Shown here: one piece after another, positions 48,184 to 60,120 of the stretch
Numbering within the stretch: position 1 is the stretch's first letter
How the letters are laid out: the number at the start of each line of letters is the position of its first letter
From: Euwallacea fornicatus
Lineage: Eukaryota > Arthropoda > Insecta > Coleoptera > Curculionidae
Reading direction: 5' to 3'
DNA length: 64,000 nucleotides
NCBI RefSeq assembly: GCF_040115645.1
Contig: NC_089549.1
Coordinates: forward strand, 3,844,001-3,908,000
Notes under the pieces: model-generated
What the model saw: the letters and a program-made list of their open reading frames with translations, nothing else
Told to the model about the DNA's origin: nothing
Database searches by the model: none
Translations under genes and position numbers: made by a program

Positions 48184-48245
48184 GCGTCCGGCCAGCCCTG
48201 AAGAAGCCCTCCGGGTGACGAAACGAAGCGGAAGGCCGTAGACGC
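48184..48245. repeat. C+G-rich structured element (nested hairpins)
   Basis: GCGTCCGGCC (48184-48193) pairs with GGCCG-TA-GACGC (48234-48245), ten pairs with a 2-base bulge. Inside, GCCC (48206-48209) can pair with GGGT (48213-48216). The interior contains CTGAAGA (48198-48204) and GAAAC (48220-48224). CTGANGA...GAAA is the spacing seen in hammerhead cores, but stem II does not close against these motifs. Similar CCTGAAGA...GAAACG words are known near the 3' ends of several arthropod retroelements. It may be the end of a decayed retroelement. Confidence 0.4.
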
Positions 48246-48799
48246 ATCTCCCGATAGGCGCATCCTACTGATGCCACATGCAACAATCAACAACAAACGA
48301 CAATAACATTTGGAGTACTACGAGACAGAACTAGGTGCGACAGCTACTACAAGTCACCTGGTGAACAGGGCGAAGCTTCAGCTTCCAGTTGAGTTTCGGG
48401 GGGAGAATCCACTTCGAATGGAAACACTAACAACATTCAGCAAGATGGTCAGTTTCTGAGATTCTGCACGAAAAACAGCTTATACTACGCTTATGCTAGT
48501 TTTAGGTGCGTTTAAGCGTTCTGATCAACAAGTGGGTAAATCGTTGGACGTTTTTAAGGCTGGTCCAGGTACTCGGTTGTAATATCACTCTAATTTCGCA
48601 CTATAGTTTCGACAGTCTCCAAGTGGAAGCTCAGTTGCGTTGCTCCGAAGTCCGTTCACATCACCAAGAGTTTCGAAGAAAGAACCTCGTCAGAAAGCCA
48701 AGCACTTTCGCGACATATGCCAACAATCACATATTGGCAGAAACTTCTGGGTGATAGCACCAATAATATGAAGTCGAGTTTAAGTCACAAAAACTGAAA

Positions 48800-49060
48800 A
48801 TTTCTCTTTCTTTTCCCGAATCGCGGACAAATCGCGTCTCGTGTTGCGTCCGGCAGTATTCGACCGATCGCTGTTCGATCTGCCGGCACTTTGTTCCCCT
48901 GCCACAACTTTCCGTTCATTATAAACGGCAAGGCATCGCGTCGCGGCGACGTGTGACGTCACTCGTTTCTGTGACGTCATGGTGCAGCGACGCTAGGTTT
49001 GTTCCACGCGACGCCGGCCGTCGACGAGTTTCCCTGGATCATTCGGATCGATGCGATGCC
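48800..49060. promoter_or_regulatory. CpG-rich patch with paired CRE octamers
   Basis: Two perfect TGACGTCA sites lie 18 bp apart (48954-48961 and 48972-48979) in about 250 bp very rich in CG dinucleotides (for example GCGTCGCGGCGACG just upstream). Such a CpG-dense island in A+T-rich insect DNA suggests an active promoter or enhancer. No downstream coding exon recognised. Confidence 0.4.
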
Positions 49061-49358
49061 ACGGGGTGATTACACAAAGTGCCTCCCAGGCACGACACGT
49101 GCTTGATACAATTCACCTGAGTGGGATAAATCGTATGTAGCCCGTCGGATTTGGCCGGGAATCCCCTTTCAGAGCGTTTACCCCGCGATTTACCTGTGGC
49201 GGGTACACCCACGGAAGAATAAAATTTTAGGCAAAACAGGGAAATGTCCTAGGGATCAAAAGTGTTACGAATTTATCAAGAGGGAAAATACATATGGAAC
49301 GGTTGTTTTTTAAGATTTTTTTGCTCAGGTATTACTGCGTCTGATTTGCAATTTTATA

Positions 49359-50274
49359 CAGGGCGTCTTGTATTAGTAGGTCTACCTACTAACTGGAGAT
49401 TCCTTGTGTGAAAATACTTCCTCTCCTTATGGCACTTTTTTCCTTAGCACTTTATACTCATTACACAGGGGTGAACTTAGAAAAAAAACTTTTGTTAATA
49501 ACTTGGGTGTCTTTTAACTTATTTTAATGAAATTTTGCAGCGATGTATAATTGAATTAGGCGCACCTCTCCCATGATTTGAATTTAAAATTTTTGGGGAG
49601 ACGATGGGGAAGATGGGGGGCAGTGTACAGGTTTTTCCCCCAACTTTTTTTGCGCACGCCAATAGGAAATTTGTGTAGTTATTCAAATTAGTTGTTTCCT
49701 TACCAGGATTTCTTCATTGTTGGAAAATTTTGATGTACATCTTACTTTGGAAAATATTTCACCTTATTGGCTTCCTATACGTGACTCCCATTATTTATTT
49801 ATGTAATTAACTACACCAGGAAAATGAATATTTACAAATTGTCCATAACACTCAGGATACAGAGAGAACGATTGCTTTTCAAATAGAAAATTGAGACATT
49901 AATAAGTGTAATGCACACTAAATACTAAAATGGTAACCATTTGTGTTTTGGAACTATGTACTCTATATAAATAAACAATGGGAGCCACGTATTGGGAGCA
50001 ATGGGCTGATATACCTTCTAAAGTAAGCTGCAAATAAAAATTTTAAAATACTGCAGAAATTTAGGTAAAGAAATAACTAATATGAATAACAAAACAAATA
50101 CACCATTGGCGTGGCCAAAAAAGTTGGGGGAAAAACGTGAACACGACCCCCCTATTTTCCTTTATGTAATGAGTATAGTGTGCCAAAAAATAAAGAGCCA
50201 TAAAGAAAGTCTAATTATTTACGTATAAGAACTCATCGGGTAACGGCTTACTCAACTAATAAGGAGACACCCTG
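49359..50274. mobile_element. foldback element (916 bp)
   Basis: The ends CAGGGCGTCTTGTATTAGTA (left) and CAGGGTGTCTCCTTATTAGT (right, read inward) are flanked by TA (49357-49358 and 50275-50276). The arms extend about 430 bp to near the centre, with shared landmarks such as TACTCATTACA, TTTTTCCCCCAACTTTTTT, CACGCCAAT and ACGTG.CTCCCATT. No coding remnant. Confidence 0.85.
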
Positions 50275-50276
50275 TA

Positions 50277-51119
50277 CAGTTATTGTTGGCTATCACTGCA
50301 AAGTACTTATTTTTTTAAATACTCATAAGTCGTTAAATAATAGCGGCTTAAAATGTACATGTTAAAATTCTACGCTACACTATGAGAATCGGTAAAATCG
50401 TGTGTAACAGAAGTAGCACAAAAATTTCGTTACTTGATAGAAACACGCTTTGCATGAACTTAAAAAGTTATGAAAACTTCGAATATTTCAAAAAACGAAC
50501 CGTTTAAAAAAAGTCATGTTTTCTTTTCAAGTTATTGTTGATAATTTTTTATAAAGTTAAATAAGAAATGGTTGACAGGTTCGTGAGAACGCCAATGAGT
50601 TAAGGAGCACTTAAAGAAAATTTAAGCGAAACCGGTGGAGTAGATTTCGAGAAAACGCGTTTAAAGTTTTTGAGAAAGAAACGCCAAATGCGAGCGTCCA
50701 AATTTTCATTGGCCTTTTGCGAATGGGCTCCAAAGCACCTTTCAAACAGATCTTCCCTTGAAAAGTCCTCATATATCGATTAAATGTTAATTTGCACATC
50801 TTGGTGAAGAGAAAGTGGGCGGTTGTAGTCTTCCCGTCCCAGCGTCTCCCCTACTTGTCCGCTCCGGCCGACCTGACGCCATCGCACTTTCAGCAAGAAA
50901 TAATACAGAAGGAAACCCGAAATCAGCTTTACAGTTTTTTTAGAATAGTCTAGAGATGTTTTCCTATCATAAAAAAATGTTTTTCTACATGTATTTTCTC
51001 CCTTAATTATTCAATAAAAAACCACATAATTTTCACTAAATTAGATTTTTGAGAGCTGCTAATTCATCTGGTTCCACTAGGATGTTTTTTTAAAAGAAAC
51101 CTTAACTCTCAAACCTCCG
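50277..51119. other. spacer between two related foldback copies
   Basis: No partner arm for the half copy at 51120-51477 was found here. A C-rich piece at about 50820-50890 has no recognised identity. AGAACGCCAATGAGT at 50587 resembles a fragment of the same family (CACGCCAATAG) but cannot be extended. Confidence 0.35.
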
Positions 51120-51477
51120 TTCCCAAATGCCGTTACTCGAAGGGCTTTGATGGACATTTAAGCAGACAATTAAATAAATGCACTATTGGCGTTCTCAAAC
51201 AAAAAGTTGGGGCGAAAACGTGTACCCGATCTCCCATTTTCTTCATGTTTTTTCGATTTTTTTTAACTAAAATCATCGAAAATGGGCACCTAATCGAATT
51301 ACACATTAATGTAAAAATTCATTAAAATATGTTAAGAAACACCGAAATTATTAAGAAAAGTAATTTTGTTTTACTAACTTCAACAACTTGTGAACAAAGT
51401 GTCATAAGGAAAGCTTAATTATTGTCGTATAATGAATCTCTGGTTAGTAGATTGATCTACTAGTACGAGACACCTTG
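51120..51477. mobile_element. single arm of the 49359-50274 foldback family
   Basis: Read from the right end inward it follows the left arm of the neighbouring element: CTACTAACCAGAGATTC against CTACTAACTGGAGATTC, then CTTATG.CACTTT, GGTGT.TTTAAC.TATTTTAATGAA and CCCCAACTTTTTGT. The right terminus reads CACCTTG with a decayed TA. The other arm is missing or unrecognisable, so this is a half element. Confidence 0.65.
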
Positions 51478-51615
51478 TGTATAATAAAATAAACAAATAT
51501 TTTAATGGTGATAAGTATTTTTTTAATTAGAAGGAAAATGATATGCAATTTTAGTTTGTGTAAAATGACGCTTCGTATAGTCTTCCAATGCCGGTGCCCG
51601 TAATTTCCGAAGCAC

Positions 51616-52275
51616 TCAAATATCTGTGTTTAATACTTTTTTTCTTTCAGCCTCATCTAAAGCATAATTAAAAACTTGTAGAACTTGTGCCTCAGTCCTT
51701 ATACTTCTCATTTCAATGGGAACATCCTTACCGTTCATGTCTTCCTCCTTATTAACATCACTCGTCTGCTTATCTTCGTTCCATAAATTGATATCAGCAG
51801 GAGTGCAAACAATGTTGGGATTCACTATTTTCAATAAATTAAAAACATCCAATGATGGACCGACAAGAACGTCAGCAGTGAATCGCAATTATTCCCTAAT
51901 TACGCTTAAGGGAACATCATCTTCATCTTGATCATTGGTGCAAAAGAGATTGTTCCAACATGTTTGAATAGTTTGCTGATTAACTGCATTCCAGGCCATA
52001 TGCAAATCAAAAACAGCTTCTCGTTATGTTACCTGTTTCAAAGCCTCAGGTATGTTTTCAGGATTCTTTGATAAGATAGACGAAAGTAGAAATTTTCGGT
52101 AGTATAATTTAGTTTGTCTTATTAGGTTCAGGCCCATGGGTTGAATTAATGGAGTTACGTTGGGCGGTATGGACATAAGAAAAATTGACCCATCCTCGCT
52201 CTTCAGTTGTTGCTCAAGAGGATGACCGGGTGCATTATCTAAGAGTAATAATGCTTTAATTGGCAGCTTCGTTTT
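51616..52275 (-). pseudogene. Tigger/pogo (DDE_1, jerky-like) transposase remnant
   Basis: One minus-strand frame covers the second half of the enzyme: KLPIKALLLLDNAPGHP (second catalytic Asp motif LLLDNAP.H), SEDGSIFLMSIPPNVTPLIQ followed by PMGLNLI, where the family has IQPMDQ.VI so the third Asp is Gly, then KLYYRKFLL, AFDLHMAWNAV-type and CWNNLF..D segments. It ends LDEAERKKVLNTDI at 51616. In-frame stops are at 52024-52026 and about 51889-51891. Upstream is cut off in a poly-A/T tract at about 52270. The frame is otherwise open for 220 codons, so this is one of the younger transposase remnants here. Confidence 0.85.
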
Positions 52276-54100
52276 TTTTTTAATTTTTTATCTACAAATT
52301 AAATTATGTCCAAATTGTGAATATGTAAAACATCTATGATTACAAATTCATTGTCATACCTCAGGGGCAAAGCGCTTGTGAAACTATTTCAGGAACATAT
52401 TGCAAGTCATTCAATTAGTTTTTGAACAGTCTTAATCAACAGAGATATTAAAATTTTTAAACGAGTGCGGATTTTTTGTTTTTCCTATTGACTTTTGCGG
52501 TATGAATTTTGTGTCTACACTAACGCAATATTCCATTATCGAGCTTCTGATGTAATTTCCCTAACTTAAATTCTATTTTTATTTGTAGCTTTTTATATTT
52601 ATTGTCTTCATGTAACTGTGTTTACGTCATTTCTCTTGCATATATACCCTTACATCACCTACTCAATATGGATTAATCCTCCTTTGCTTTGTTCCTTTGA
52701 TAATTTCATCTATATATTCACTTTTCGTTTCAATGTTTTATATTCTCAAACAGTTACACATTTTTATGATTATGTAGATATCAGTAGTATTATTATGTAG
52801 CATGATGTACATATGTAGGTATCAATCAATGAGTCATCGTCATTTCATATATTAAACATTGCATGAACGAATTAATAGATCTTCGCATAAATTACGCCTC
52901 CTACGCCCTGATATGGACTTTTAAAAAAAATTTCTCTTTAGATATCCCAGACACACTTGAACAAGATGCTTCATGAATTTAAAAATTAGCCGACACATTA
53001 TCCGTTGGTTTTCGCAGCTTAACAGGAGTTGGAAATTCTGGACTACCATATACTGAACTGAATGATTTGAACAGAAATTCTTACAGAATTTAGAGATGAT
53101 GAACATTCTTTAGCAATTTGAAAGTAACCCAAACTGACCCTATTGGAAATTTGAGAATTTTTCATCAATGAAATTTTCTCTCCCTTTGCTCCTAAAAATT
53201 GTTGTTTTACTACATAACTTCGTCCTTCACTTATCCATATTTCATAAACATTAACAGTGTATATGGAGATAACCCAAATTCGACATTAAGATATTACAAT
53301 TTCAATCCATGGAGACCCATCATTTCCTCTGCAAAATACGAAATAATTCAATCGCCCACTGTAATAATGGCTTTACATCAATTCTCCATAAGTCGGAACA
53401 TTAAAACTTGTAAATCCGTCAATTCATTACATCACTATAAATGCAAATTAGAGCAGAGCTTTGGGGATGCCTCCTTCGAGTTATGAAGTAAGCCCACCAT
53501 TGGATACACAGACCCATTTGGGGTCAACGAATATCTTACTATTAGTGTGAGGGATGTGCTTTTATGAAATTCACTAGGGAGAAGGCTTTAATTGAATTTT
53601 CTTGACTTAATAGGTTGTTGTGCTTGTCTCGATTGAAAGTGGAGAGAGAAATTGATCTAGGATCGAGATGTCGCAGATATAAAACTGATAACAAGGCTTT
53701 CGCCAATATTCTATACTTATCTTCCTCACTTTGTTTTTGTTAGGCTCAATCTCCGTTTTAGAGACTATCTCGTTTAAGAGAGCTAAAAATTTTAAATTTG
53801 AGGTTTGGGTATTCACTCAATTAGCAAAGTATTTCAATTTTCCCACAGTATCATGATAAGTCGACGAGTTCGTCAAAGTGAATTGAGCATGAAAGTTCCT
53901 AGTCAACCACAGTCGACTTTTTCAAGCTCCGTCGATTCTATTTATAGCTTTTTTGTAGCGTAAAATTAACCGGTAATATAGAATCTCATTCACTCTTCTT
54001 CTGTGAGTACTAAACCACATGAAAAACAAAATACAAATGATGGCGGTAACCTTAATCTGGTCCTGTACGCCATAAAGCTCGCAGTTAGGACAGGTTCGTG
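52276..54100. other. A+T-rich non-coding stretch
   Basis: No further part of the Tigger gene found upstream. Open frames at 52618-52800, 53199-53486 and 53607-53816 are not recognised. Confidence 0.35.
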
Positions 54101-54290
54101 CCATGACCCCTTAAAGCTCTGCTGCCCGTTTGGCCCACATTCCGGCCTGCACGTGACGTCACAACTATTACCGCATCAATGACGTCACGAATCCGGGCGA
54201 AGGGGTGTGGTGCATTGAGCTGGCTCGGGTTTGTTCGCGCTGATTTCTGCTGTTCTGCAGTTCGTTGCCCGTTACAGGGTGAGATGAGCA
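54101..54290. promoter_or_regulatory. C+G-rich patch with paired CRE octamers
   Basis: Perfect TGACGTCA at 54154-54161 (inside CACGTGACGTCAC, which also contains a CACGTG E-box) and at 54180-54187. They lie 26 bp apart in a C+G-rich segment. Same arrangement as at 48954/48972, without other sequence similarity. Confidence 0.4.
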
Positions 54291-57199
54291 TTGGTTTTCT
54301 TTGGCCGCAGGGCTTATCTTTCAGTAGAAGAAATAGCGGAGAATACGGGCAATTGACTCTTTAAAATCCGAATTAGTCGGTTTTCTGCGCTGGCTAGGTT
54401 TGAGATTTATTCAATTCCGTCTAGATAATAGACATCCCCAACGATCCCTTGAAGGCTTCGGAAAGTTCCTACTTCATGTTTTTTAGGGAAAGTTAATCGT
54501 CAAAAGCTTAGTAGTGATAGTCTTGACCATGAGATATTTGAAAGATGGATTTTGTAGGTCGTCAAGGTCAAACCAATTGCAGTATATTTTTCGAAAAAAA
54601 AAAAAATTTTTGCTGCGTAGTGGCCAATATCAACAGTCATACCTTTAATCCTCCCATATGGTTACTTCCTTAGCATCTCGGGTCAGATTTTATATCGTTG
54701 TACGACATCCACGAAACCTAAAGGATGCCATTGTGTCTATCTAGGTTGTGTTTGCGATAAAAACCGGCAACACGACCAGACCCATTTCGAAAGCCCATAT
54801 TCATCATTCTATCAAAAACGTTATAAGAGTACCATTAAATCATGATTCCACCATTGTTTACTAAGTGTGGCCGCCCACAAGCCTAAAAGGCACTGAAGCG
54901 TCCAACCATAACTAATTTTATTTGTAAAGGTGCCAGTCCTGTAATTTCCTACAATGTTGTGGTACGATCTACACCGTGAAATATATTTTTTTAACTCTCT
55001 TGGGTACACTAGGTGGTATGAAATATAGATTTTTCTCTATATTTTCTTTAATATATCACTTAAGAGTACCAAATCTTTGAGTATGGGTGGCAGTATCCTC
55101 TTTTAAAGAACCCAACTCCTTTTCATCCACCCCTTTAAAATCATCAGTGTCTTTAAATCCTATGTCCTAGAATCTTTGAGATAGAGCAGACTAAAGGAAA
55201 ATGCTCTCACAAGTTCTTCTAAAATTGGCATTTGATTTGTGCTGAAGGATTACTGGTTTGGTGTTCTTAAAGATGCATAGAAAGCTCTTTCGAGATACGT
55301 ACATCGTTATATTGACGATAATGATTATTATTAAATCAGAAATTAATTATAATCGACTCTAAAAAACACGTCACAGTGTGACGTCCAAGAAGGAATTTGA
55401 AAACATTTACGTATTATTCATAATATGCTTGTTACTGCAAGCAACAATTTAGACAAATTATTATTTCAGACAAATCAGGCGATTCTACATAGTGATTTAC
55501 ACATTACATAATGTATTAACAAGTTAGAAGCTTACATGAAAAATTGGAATCTTTACAATTTGGAATCAACATGGATACAAATAAATGGGATTTTAGCGAA
55601 AATTAGGTTTACTCCCTTATCAAGTTCAGTTTTAATTAGAGTTTTACGGCTCCTGAGAGAGGCCTTGGATGCATTCAGTTCTTTAGAATTAGTTTCTATA
55701 AATTTAAATTCACAAGAGAAAAGTGATCGATGTCGACTTTCTTTAATACGAAAATTGTATATGAATGCCTCGCAAAATCATTTAAAATAGGAAGTTTTGG
55801 AGGAGTTAAAAGCATTTTGGAGCAGTCGCTGAGATATTTGGTTCTATTTAAGAATTTTTAAGGTTTTGCATATCGAGCTGGTTTGCAAAAATTCAATTTA
55901 ATAACAAGAGGCTTATAGTCCAGACTACCTATCTTAATTTTTGTCCTAATATCAATGCAGAGAATCTCCCTGATACTTTAGGTACTATTCCAACATAAGA
56001 GCTTATGAAAGTTTCCAAAAAAGCCTCTCAAAAGTTACAATTTTGGTTCAAAATTCAACGGTGCTGAAGTAGTTTTGGACTTGTTTCGCTGTTTGAAATA
56101 AATTCTCTTTTATCATTAATGGCACGTTCGCGATTATTCTATAAATACAAACTTGATAATTCTGTAAAGTTATTCATTCTTAAAACTAACTTAAATTTGC
56201 ATTTCTAAATATAGCAACCTCAAACCACCCATTCATTCATTACAATCGCATTTTTACCTTGAATCACAGACCGAATAAAAGAAAATCTTCATTATTCCTG
56301 TTTCAGTTATCAATTAGCACATTAGAATAACCGCAGATTTATAATAGTGTCAAGTGAGACTTACATCCTGAATGTAATTGCAAAAATACACTTTGGCTTA
56401 GGATTTTCAAAGAACTTTGGGAATCTTTAGGTTAATGGAGGGAATCCGATGGGAAAATGTGCCAGCTATTTGTCTACGATATGCATATTGTTAAGTCATC
56501 ATGAAGCTGCTCTCTCGATTTTATTCAGAAATGGTCAAAAATCGTAGTTTCTTTTCATTCTCGAATATCCATTTCCAACTCCCTTAGGTGTAAGGCTTAA
56601 TTCTACAGATACCAATAGCTCTGCGACTAAAACTCAAAATGGCACTGACACCGTGGGAGTCAAGCCAAATAATTTATTAAACTCTAGTTTTACAGATATA
56701 TAAACGTTAAACGACAAACGTTTATTAGACTTTATTTACTCTCCTGTCCCTTTTGAGATATTCGTATCGTAATGGGCTACCTACATGACCACATACGTTA
56801 CAATAATAAATTGAGGCGTACACAGTGGTCTTTGGTTCTATATCAAATATTGCACCGACCTTCAAACACTCGTTTTGTAGGACAAACTTTCGAGGATGTC
56901 GCCCTGTATATAAATCGAACTGATTTTTGTTGTCATTTGAGACACCCACTTGGCGTTTTGTTTAACAATAGTATTTCTATTTCTAATAGAGATATATTCA
57001 ATAAGCTCCGTACCTACAACTGATTGGCTAATCGATTGTAACGAGTCATTATTCGTAAAATTTTTATTTACATGCGATAAATTATGTGTATACTATTTTA
57101 ATGAATGGGAGATTATTTGGTTGGGTTGTGGGCTGCAACGTGCCGAGTGCTCTCTCGGTGTTGTCTTTCATATGAAAGTCAAAGACGTACTGTGAGAAA
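54291..57199. other. non-coding stretch without recognised feature
   Basis: Open frames at 54821-55009 (minus), 55536-55790 (plus) and 56725-56949 (minus) are unrecognised. The last has a CNVCGHVG cysteine pair that might be the end of the piggyBac gene to its right, but I cannot join them. An end-like GCCCTGTATA lies at about 56902. Confidence 0.3.
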
Positions 57200-57990
57200 G
57201 GCATCCAAAGGAAAGATAAATAATAAATAATTTATAGAAAAATTGGCTTTCTTGGCCAACAATTTTTTTGATAGCTCGAAACTATTCTAAAAATTGTCTA
57301 TAAAAATGCGGCATTTTGCATCCAATTTTTCATTCAATAAGTGACGAACTATGTTGGTCGGGTGGTCTTTACATCGGTAATCGTCAAGAGAACCAATGTA
57401 ATTAGCAAATTTTTGAATCATATCGTTGGGTGTGCCCAGAACATACAATTTTTAGCCATATTTATGGCGTTTGTTTTTAATATGTCGGCGAAACATCAAT
57501 CTACTTCACTAAAAAACAATAAATTCATTTAATGACAGTTCTCTATCAGGAGAACACTCTTCATACATTCTATTGTTGAAATAGTCGATCACGGTACTAA
57601 TTTCATACAATCTGTCAGTAGATTTTGGCTCCCCTTCACTGGTATTGTTTACGAAGCGCACTGCACGTAGAATTAGGAGAAAACAATTTCTACCTATGCT
57701 ATTGGCTCTTTCTTCCTTATGGAAAATTGGTCATTTTTTCAGTAGTCCTCTAAACTATTAACTTTTACCTTTCCAGCATGTAAAAACACCGCTCGAAACA
57801 CTAAAAATTCCTCTTCAGTAATATGCTTCCACTGTGCAATCTTCAATTTGCCAGTGGTACCTTGTTCACATAAAATTTCCACTGCGTATCTATTTCTCTC
57901 AACAACAATTTTCTGTATGATATTATCAGTCACTAATAATTGGAAAAAACTTAAAGGACTATTTTCCTTTGGTTGTATTAACAGTTCTTT
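57200..57990 (-). pseudogene. piggyBac-type transposase remnant
   Basis: Minus-strand pieces in order: ENSPLSFFQLLVTDNIIQKI and VVERNRYA near 57900 (N-terminal part); WKHITEEEFLVFRAVFLHAG with NSLEDY; RAVRFVNNTSEGEPKSTDRL and YEISTVIDYFNNRMYEECSP; DRELSLNEF, where the catalytic SLDE Asp is Asn; FRRHIKNKRHKYG with KLYVLGTP near 57465; and a stretch ending IDNF.NSFELSKKLLAKK near 57260, where the family has a catalytic VDNFY Asp. Stops and frameshifts throughout. piggyBac enzymes insert at TTAA; I found no clear termini. Inactive. Confidence 0.85.
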
Positions 57991-59749
57991 TTTTTTAATC
58001 CACGATTCTATCTAACTTACACCTAACACTTAATAATATAACAATAAATTAAATTTTACATATTTTTGTGTTTTGTTAATTTTGCGACAAATCGCTCGTT
58101 TTTGAGAAAAACATATTTTGTGATTTAGTGTCAAAATCAATGATATCGAGCGAAAAGAAATTATATGCCTTAATGACCAAAAGGCCATGCTCCTGCTGCT
58201 CTTCTATTTTTGTATTGCTATGCAATTTCAAAATTGATGGATAGGCCATGGAAACGGTTGCCCTCAACATTGGCCACCGCGATCCCCAGATTTGAATAAA
58301 TGTGACTTTTTCCTATATTATGTTTACTGTATAGTATATTCATTGTAATGACTTTCGCGTAAACGCTAAAATGCCCTTAAGGATTTTCTACTTTTAACCT
58401 CTTTAGTTCTATATAAATCTTATTTCAACGTCAGTTTACTAATATAAGACTCTAATCATCTGTCTTTACGGTTGGGTCTAAATCGTATCATTCAATGTGC
58501 TTACCAAATATCAAAAACGCATTTTAAACGAACTTGGTTTTCGAAAATTATTATGCAAAAGCTATAAATTAAAGTGGTTTTGAAAACCAACTCGATAATT
58601 TGATTCGATAAACTAGAAGGTTTATAATAAAATAAATTATGGGAAATTAATTTTATAAACGTTTCTCATACACAAATAATCAGCATTGTTCAAAGTTAAT
58701 TGAAGCACCGGCTTTTGAAAGTCTGCAAAATTAGTTGATTTCATAAAAGATCGAATATTTTGCCATGTAATCGTGCCAGAGTTCCAACAGAGCTTTTGTA
58801 TAATTCCTCAGCAATATTCTAGATCATATTGGTTAATTAAATTTACTTTTATGCAAATCTAAACGATCCCAGGACGTCCCCATTTGCCCTGTTCCTCATT
58901 GTAAATCAACCAACCTTTTAAAGTAGTGTTCTTTAAGTTGTTAACCAGGTTTGCATTGAGTTTTCATCATCTTAAAAGTATTTCTTATCTACAAACAGGT
59001 TAAAGGTTCCAGTCGTGTTTCTTCAAGACGCTATATTTAATACGTGCTAATTAGAGATTACATCTTCTCTAGAGCTGTAATAACTAGTACATGATTTGCT
59101 ATTATTTTCTTATTTGTTTATGTACAGTAAAAGATTAGAAGGCAATTTCATAGAGGCCATCTTTCCAAGGCCATAAGAGGGATGTTTTACCGTTTCGAAA
59201 TCGAAGTTTTCGAATCCCTGTGACGCCTACCGGGCTGCAAATTATACGAAATAAACATATTAATTCATCTTCCACCCTCACAGAGGATCGTTTACTTCAG
59301 TCATCTCTAATTAGCATAAACACAAACCATAAACCAATTCAGAACTTTATTAATAATACCAGTATACCATCATCGTGGCTAAAGTTGGCTTTTGTGTGGG
59401 ACAAATGAAAGTGTACTTCTCTCTCTCGGTAATTTTCCTGACGGGATCATCCATTTCTAGATGGTACCGCGATGGTCGTACCCACTTCGATTTGCATGCT
59501 GCATCAGGTGAAAATATGCAGGAGATATTGCATAATGACCAGCACGCCCACTTCGGTTCTTTGTAGGAGAAATGGGTCGCAGAACTGCGAAATGTTTTGT
59601 CGCGTAGATAGAGACCTAAAGGTTCCGCATGAATTAGTTAAAAATTGAAGGAAACATTTTTCATGAAAATGCTGGAAAAGGCCAAGTATTGCTTTTCGTT
59701 GTGCATTTATTGACGTAACAGATATGTACACAGAGATTCCCATGTAGTA
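57991..59749. other. non-coding stretch without recognised feature
   Basis: A minus-strand frame at 58076-58270 contains GSRWPMLRATVSMAYPSIL-like residues, not assigned. From 58300 to 59749 nothing recognised. A frame at 59375-59566 (GENMQEILHNDQHAHFGSL) might be upstream DDxD transposase sequence but is too weak to assign. Confidence 0.3.
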
Positions 59750-60120
59750 GATAAATGTACTTTTTCATGTTTCTCTTATGGAACCTCATGTATGTAGATT
59801 GTGACGTTTTTCAAAACATAGTTCATGTAAGATGCCCATGCCTCAATTTGACATTTACTGAAATATTTGGGCAATATGGCTGTTCGAATGGCTTGCTAGG
59901 TCGCCTGGCCTCGCTCCCATGGACTTCTTTTTATGAAATTGTCTGAAACTTAGGGTGTATTTAAATCAACCCAATAATATAAGAGAATTGAAAAAATTAC
60001 TCAAGAAATTCAACAAATACCTCCTCAAATGATACAAAAAATTCTTGAGGAATTTAAATTGCATCTTGCCCACTGTTAGATCTATTCGTGTTAACGTTAG
60101 GTGAACAGGGCACGTTTTTT
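59750..60120 (+). pseudogene. DDxD transposase remnant
   Basis: A plus-strand frame reads WLARSPGLAPMDFFL, stop, then NCLKLRVYLNQPNNIREL, matching the family's WPARSPDLxPLDFFLWGYLK...N. The W after FFL is a stop, while the LD-type Asp is kept (MDFF). In another frame RIEKITQEIQQIPPQMIQKI and LEEFKLHLAHC give the C-terminal helices, then IRVN near the end. The N-terminal half is unrecognisable and no left terminus was found. A possible right terminus lies at 60874. Confidence 0.75.

Noticed and set aside
48184..48245. Functional hammerhead ribozyme
   Set aside because: The CTGAAGA and GAAA words are present, but bases next to them (A at 48205, C at 48219) cannot close stem II and no convincing cleavage-site stem III forms.
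56725..56949. Zinc-finger tail of the piggyBac transposase
   Set aside because: Only one CxxC-type pair (CNVCGH) is visible, and I could not connect it in order with the piggyBac remnant at 57200-57990.
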